Below, piece by piece: positions 57,913-64,000 of a stretch of 64,000 bases of DNA. The DNA is from Linanthus parryae (Eukaryota; Streptophyta; Magnoliopsida; Ericales; Polemoniaceae). Below the pieces are notes generated by a model, which was not told where the DNA came from, ran no database searches, and saw only the letters and a list, made by a program, of their open reading frames with translations. The DNA is taken from contig JALGPY010000010.1 in the NCBI GenBank assembly GCA_023055425.1, positions 15,039,363 through 15,103,362 on the forward strand, given 5' to 3'. Within the stretch, counting starts at the first letter, position 1. Each line of letters starts with the position of its first letter. The position numbers and the translations under genes were made by a program.

Positions 57913-59383
57913 TCTACTCCAAGGTTTAAATTGTGTGCATTCCAGTTAAGATTAAGACTTGTCTCGCCCCATCCGACTACTATCTACTCTGCGTGTGTAG
58001 TTGTGACCTATGTCTTGCTTATCATATGGAGGAAGAAAACCCTAAAACATGTCATTCTTCCTCTCCCAAATTACAACCTGCACAATACTCTCACCTAATT
58101 TACTGAGTAATGCAAGTATACAGAGCCCCTTCAAAAATCTGATCTTTGTTGTTATTCAATTGGGGTTGATTACCCATGATTCGGTTGTTGCATTTGATTT
58201 GTTTTTTCCTTTAGAGTTGTTGCTTATCTCATATTCTTGACAGATTTGATTTAAACCAAATGTTCCAAATTTTTCATACTATGCCCCACTTTCACTTGCC
58301 AAATTAAAACTCCAAAAATATTATTTGCAAAATCAGATAAATGAATGTTAGTTTGTAATTTCTAAAAGTATGGCTTCCTAAGGAACATTTGAGGAATAAA
58401 TTTTACATTTCGTCCATGGTATGTCAAACATAACCACGAATATGTTTTCATGTATTTGATCCTAAATTTTTTCTCGCATCATTCTAACACTCCACACCAT
58501 AGCCCGGAATCTGAACTTTGATACCGATGTTCAATGGGAATATCATTATTGCACAATATGAGTACCATGTATCTTGGTTCATATTATATATGAGTCTACT
58601 GTTCTTGCTCCATTTGACTGTCCTTGCTTCAAAATTGTTGCCTATTTACTAACTACATGTCTCATCTATAAACAATCTCTTAACTGTGATTTCAACTTCA
58701 AGATGCTACTCAAATCTTCTGATGATTTACGATTTGAGTTGTTCATGTATATATCATATTGGTAGCTATAATTTTTACGATGTACATACCATATTCCCAT
58801 CATAAGTAGCAACTTGAATTTCAACGTGTTTTGTGATTGTTTTGTTTGTTTAGAATGTGCTAAGAGATTCTGAACATTATGAAAAATCTAAAGAATTTAA
58901 CCCTTTACTGGGTTGTATATCATTTTAACTTTACTATGACTTGAGAAAGGATAAGATAGTTGAACGGCCGATGCTTTTAAAAAAAGTACCTCCTAAAAGG
59001 TGCAATTACTCCTTGTCATTTCACTTCATAATTGAGCTACCTTATTCCAAACAAGAAATAAGTTACGTGTTATCCACTCTTTTTGTATCACTATCTCCAT
59101 ATAGGCTCCGCCTAACAAATAAAAATAACTAAGTAAATTCTCTTACCATGTTTAATTATCTGTTCACTCAACTTTGTTCAATACTAATTGTCCAATACCA
59201 AATTAATAATACAATTTGGTATAGCTTTCATTTTGTCTTCATGCTTGTGATTGCAAATGCACTCTTTGCACTATGATTCAAGTATAGAGCGCTTCATTTA
59301 CAAGATGAACTATATCTTTTGCCATTCATTTGTATTGCATGACTGTGCATCTCCACCAAACAACCTTAATGAGATTCTTCAAA
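57913..59383. other. Gene-poor stretch before the right duplicate copy
   Basis: AT-rich. No gene, RNA or transposon recognised. It may be the partner of sequence left of this window. Confidence 0.4.
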
Positions 59384-59707
59384 ATAAATGATCCTATTTG
59401 TGTTGGAAATCATAGGCTGGTACGACTACCTTCCAAACTACATATTAACTGACGCAGTAAAATATCTCACACGAAATCTCAGTCAAAAAATCTGAATACA
59501 TTTCTTCACTTCAACCAAGAATCATACCTTTTTCTTTCATAACAAGCTATCCCATTATACTCTTCACAGCTGTAACAAGTAAACAAAATTTAAGCTTCAT
59601 ATATTATCAATATTAACTTATAATCTGATTACACCTAGAGGATTTAATTACACGTTCTACACTTAATATTTCAGTCTCGAGCTGACATAATTTATTATAA
59701 CACAGAG

Positions 59708-60428
59708 GTTTCCACAAAAATTTGTGCGCCACCATGGCAGAGATATAAGAAACATTGTCCACATTAGAGTTCCGGCAGAAAAAAAAATAGAATGTGGAAA
59801 TCACTAAATGAGATAATAATTTGTATTTTGGTAGAAGGGTGGCAGGAATTTTCCAACTAATACTCCATACCTTCTGGATATTTTCTCATTTTCAAGTGCG
59901 AAGGAGATCTGCACTTCAAATTCAGGATAATGGAGTTAAGTGCCATGGAAATGACATATCGCTGTGATGCTCAAAATGTTGTCATTGTGAAAGTACAAGA
60001 AGATGCTCTGACTAAAGTCGTGGCTTTCACAACAATGAACCCATCTTTTAGCGTTCAGATCACTTATTCCCACTTAACTGTGCGTGGTGGTGTGGTAAAC
60101 ATCCATATTTATGCTTTCTCATTCGTGCCAATTATTTAAAATTAAATTTAACTGCAATTATCTTTTGCAACTATTAGAGAATGTACCTGCCTTGTTCTCA
60201 AGGAAAGACATGATGGACACCCCAAAATACATTCAGCTTCGCAATGCACAAGGTAATATGAAATGAGATTTTCGGTGCCGCTTCCCTTCCAGCAAGGACT
60301 CTGGCAGGCGGCGCATCTGTTGGTATCAGTTTGTCAAACACAGTGAAATCACAGTGAACGACGCTTGTGTGATTGAATTGATTCACCGCACGACACACAA
60401 ATTCAATGTCACGGTATTTCGATCTTAG
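59708..60428 (+). pseudogene. REM/VRN1-type B3 transcription factor, dead right copy
   Basis: Counterpart of 323-1043. It shares the TGA at the conserved tryptophan (60264-60266) and the frameshifts in A runs. It keeps open codons where the left copy has TAA and TAG, but has a private TAA at 59858-59860, replacing a tyrosine in the first B3 domain. The second domain ends FNVTVFRS at the TAG 60426-60428. Gene death therefore began before the duplication and went on separately in each copy. Confidence 0.85.
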
Positions 60429-61569
60429 GGAAAATGGTTCCTACTACTACTAATACCTACATTTCAGTCTTACCGTCGATGTCTCTCTATTACTGCTGCT
60501 ATGTAAATTTGTTTATCCAACACTTAAGAAATCTGCGGGACTCATACTGTCGTTTGAAAAATATCGATGGTTTTGGCTAGATTTATAAAACAGGAAGTAC
60601 TATATTTTCTTTAGATTTTGGCTTTGTCCACTAATATGATAATCTCTGCTAATGCTCATGGGTTAATTTTACTTACAATTCACGAATTCCCATAATTATA
60701 CTATAATGTTTCTTATCTTAATTTCAAAATCAACCATGCTATTCATTAAGTATTGTCAAGATGGAATTCAACTACTAATTCCCACAAGTGAATCCTTCAC
60801 CCCTGAATTTGTATACATTTAGACATTAGTTGAAGATGCATTATAATTTATATTTAATTTTTGTACCATATTTACAAACATTTAACCATCAAAGCACTGA
60901 TCATTTTCAAATTAAAAAACCCCACCGTCACTGAAGCACTTCCACAGTTTGCCAACTCAAAAAGTTTTCATCCCTCGTTCTCAAATCTAACACAAATGTT
61001 GAAACTCGCGTAAGCACAAATACGAATGGGCAACACATAAAAGAACTGTCTGTGAGAAAGAAGTTACTAACCACGCCGAATTTGCAAGCTCTTTGACTAC
61101 CCCTACTGCTAGGAATGAGAACTACACAAACTTATTTCGAAAAGATCTTGTACGCCAAAAAAAAATCTGTAGGATAAGATCCAAACTTTGGAAGAAACCA
61201 TTGGCCGCCTAGACCAGCAACTTGAATAACTGAATATGGATAATTAAACTGAAGCACCATCATGTTTTCATATGGAAGCAAACTTCATGGGCGAGAGACC
61301 ATCACGATCAATTTCTTGCGCTAGGAGTAAGTCTCCATAAGTTCCATTTTTTATGTAATTTTCGACCCATGTCTACACAAAAGAATGTTTTGCTGCAATC
61401 AAATATATTTTTGGCACATCCACGAAGCGTAAATTACAGTATTGTCACACCAATGTTTCACGTTATACATGAAGCTAATTGCACCGTAATTTTTTTCCAT
61501 AATATCTAGAATCATTTAATTATTTTAATTGTTCAATGTTCTGAATGCAATGTTTCTATGGAAGGAGCG
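60429..61569. other. Non-coding part of the right duplicate copy
   Basis: Matches 1044-1593 and 2653-3247. The coiled-coil-like peptide of the left copy is present with an extra stop. Confidence 0.5.
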
Positions 61570-62040
61570 GTGAAACTAAGTGTTCATGGTTGTGTATATA
61601 CTACAGGTAACAACGTTGGAATTGGAGGAGTGTTCAGAGATGATAGAGGAGATTGGTAGCTCGGTTTCATTGGAAAAATTGATTGATTCAGTAGCCTGGA
61701 AAGTGAATTGTGGGCAATTTATCGCGACATTGATCTGGCTTTCGATAACAACTAGAAAGAACTTGATCTGGAGAGTTCCTTTCTTGAATCAGTCTACATA
61801 TTTCAAGGCTTTAGGTATGGTCCACGTTCTATGATTATCGAACTCGCTAATGGACACACACTGCTTCACAACATGAGTGGGGCTTTCAAACATATTTATG
61901 GAAATGAGAACTATGTTGCCAAGAAGCTTGCTAACATGGGAGCAGAACAGATGAATGAAATTAAGTTGTTGTACGATGTTCCAGAAGTTGTTAAAGATAT
62001 GTTACAAGAAGATAAGATGGCAGCTTGCGGTTTCTTTTAG
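61570..62040 (+). pseudogene. RNase H-like (RVT_3-type) domain, dead right copy
   Basis: Counterpart of 3248-3718 with the same three in-frame stops. It reads GIGGVFRDDRGDW where the left copy reads GIGGALRDDRGDW. The C-terminal 69 codons are open (61831-62040) and differ little from the left copy, ending AACGFF against AACSFF. Confidence 0.8.
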
Positions 62041-62544
62041 TATGTATAAAATTGGCAGCAAAATGTTTTTGGCTCTAACGGGTTTGTTGTTAACTTTGTT
62101 GTTGAAGTTGGAGCTTAAAATATGACATGTTAAAAGTATACTTTTCTAATAAGTTTGTAGTTTTCTAAATGTAAAATTTTTAGCTTCGATTAAAATGTGT
62201 TTCCAACAAAACCACTTTCTAACTAAAAACACCTTCAACCAAGGTTCAGCTGGTATTAACAATTGAACCTTTTATCCAAGGCATCAATTATACCATATGT
62301 CGATAGACCTTAAAAATAGATTTAACGTCATTCTGTTAATCCTTCTATGAAGGATTATGCAATCCAATTTAGTAAAAAAGGTGTTGTGCTTAAATTCATT
62401 CGGCACACACAACAAAACCAGAAAACAAAAAACAAAAATTGTAAAACAACATTTTGATGGTAACAAGTATCACATTTTCTGACCTCTCTGTTTTGCAGGT
62501 TGAGCTGGAGCGTGACTGGATCACGGAGTAGTTGCTAAATAGTA

Positions 62545-62804
62545 CTACCTCCGTTTCGTCTGTTTCGTGTGCGTTTGACTTTTTAACCCGTAACTGAGTC
62601 ACTTTGACTTGGTGATTTGGGTACCAAAACGATGTAATTTTTTAACAATTGTTTTATGGTATTTTAGAATAAACTTTCCTCTATTACGCCATGCAAAGAT
62701 TACCAAATTCTTGTATCGTTTTGCTAATCAAATCACCGGATGAAAGTAACCCAGTGAATAGTGTCAAAAAGTGAAGTAGGCTGAAACAGGTGAAACAGAG
62801 GTAG
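62545..62804. mobile_element. Fold-back MITE, Stowaway-like, right copy
   Basis: A 260-bp inverted-repeat element with ends CTACCTCCGTTTC and GAAACAGAGGTAG, flanked by TA. Its arms are more diverged than those of the left copy. The interior matches the left copy only loosely although the flanks are nearly identical. Confidence 0.8.
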
Positions 62805-63282
62805 TATGTTGTTAGCTTCACAATTGTTTTTTGATGTTTTATAATGTTTTAGTTGAACTGCAATATTTTACAAAAATTGACATTTTCAACGAGTTGGTGA
62901 ATCTTTCTAAACAATTCAGTCATGTACCAGTATTTCGGACATTTGTTGACAGTGAATATAGTTAGCCCCTGGTTGTATTATTAACGTCCACAACTTCATA
63001 AAGAACCAAAAAGAGAGATACAAACATCATTTTCTAAAATTCAGGGGAACCAACTACCAACAATGGTCATCTAATGTAATAACAATACTACCACAAGGGC
63101 AATTTGTCATCGATAACTTCCAGGGAACTCTGAACGTCTAAAAGGTCTACTCACCTTCACCTTCATTGAGTTATTTGAATGCACCATTGCTTCTAATCCC
63201 TTCATTGTGCTGTTTTTGTAGTTTGTTTATATGAATCTAGTTTCCATACAATGTATGAAATGTGAATCCATGATGAAAGAAT

Positions 63283-64000
63283 TGTAGGTTTTTGATACGG
63301 ATTGCACAGCGGAAAAACAATAAATTGATTCAGTTCATGACCCTCCATGAATCGAAGATCTGGCATCATAGCGATGGTAAGGGATATATAGTTTGGGTAC
63401 CTTGTTGGTCTGAATTGATCACTTTACATAGAATAGTGTCCACGTCTCTATGAATATCCACACCTAGGATTGCACTGGAATCCTTCTAAGGTCTTTGTGC
63501 TAGCAACAGAAGAAGGAGGAAGTAGAATATCACGCAAACGGGACACAAAAGGGGTCGCACGCCTCACGAGGCTAACGGTGAGGGAAGGGCGGACGGGGGG
63601 TTTCAGCCCTCTTGTCTTGCTCTCTCCTTGCTTTGTTCTCTCTCAATTTTGAACACACTTATCAGAATATAATCTATGATTTCCCTTATATAGTTAATAA
63701 CTCCTTATTAACTACATATTAGCCCCAATACTAATCATGTCCATACACGGATTAGTCCACCTTGCAAACTAGTCCTACTAAGTTTTCTTGTGGTTGTGTA
63801 TTGATACTTATATTTAATTAGTCCTACTAATTAATCCCAAATTCTAATTTAATCCATAGGGTGTGTGACCCCATAGGTTTCTAGTTAGTTGGTAGTAACA
63901 ATTACTAACATAGAGCGGTGTCTAGCAACACATCTATGCCACATAACTAATAGAAATAGTCAATGATCCGACAAACCTTGTGACCAATGTTAACGTATTG
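63283..64000 (-). mobile_element. Copia solo LTR, right copy, cut by window end
   Basis: Same LTR as 4960-6363, with the same left flank AGAAT. Only the first 718 bp (the element's 3' part) are in view. Confidence 0.85.

Larger units (their letters stand above)
59384..64000. repeat. Large duplicated block, right copy
   Basis: Direct repeat of 1-5677. It lacks the 1.06-kb segment found at about 1594-2652 of the left copy. The solo LTR begins at 63283, matching 4960, and the window stops inside it. Sequence just left of 59384 may have its partner upstream of this window. Confidence 0.95.

Noticed and set aside
61580..61834. 84-codon open frame MFMVVYILQV... over the RNase H pseudogene
   Set aside because: It is out of phase with the RNase H-like frame, which has clear family motifs. 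The left copy has a stop in this frame. It is a by-product of the domain's base composition.

Overview
This is nuclear DNA of a flowering plant, most likely a eudicot. The evidence is plant-type introns, REM/VRN1-type B3 genes, a D-type-like cyclin gene, and several plant transposon lineages (Ty1-copia, Ty3-gypsy, L1-type LINE, hAT, Mutator and Stowaway-like MITE). The DNA is AT-rich and mostly transposon-derived. I recognised no tRNA, rRNA or CRISPR array. The species cannot be named from the sequence alone.

Layout. (1) Positions 1-5677 and 59384-64000 are two copies, in the same orientation, of one duplicated block that runs off both ends of the window. Each copy holds a dead B3 gene, a dead RNase H-like gene, a fold-back MITE and a copia solo LTR. 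(2) 7134-8211 is the one B3 gene with an open four-exon model. (3) 9804-15230 is a decayed L1-type LINE on the minus strand, broken by a 409-bp insert that ends in a copia LTR fragment. (4) 15570-18252 is a five-exon cyclin gene on the plus strand. (5) 18.3-23.9 kb holds a Mutator-like element with a gene fragment inside, a Ty3-gypsy remnant, and a short open frame split exactly by a hAT element. (6) 23760-30459 (plus) and 33116-38613 (minus) are two members of one copia family with LTRs of about 1.4 kb. Pieces of the same LTR family are scattered elsewhere. (7) 39364-49354 is a 10-kb Sirevirus-like copia element on the minus strand with an extra ORF after pol. (8) 49.4-59.4 kb has few genes; it includes two Ty3-gypsy (Tat/LARD-like) LTRs.

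The likely working host genes are the B3 gene at 7.1-8.2 kb and the cyclin at 15.6-18.3 kb. All transposon genes carry frameshifts, stops or deletions. The pattern most worth following is a 14-bp palindrome repeated through the Sirevirus-like element. Its copies lie in pairs exactly 20 bp apart in the LTRs and 21 bp apart where they fall inside coding sequence. At least two other sequences in the window carry their own, different arrays of palindrome-like units, some with the same 21-bp step.
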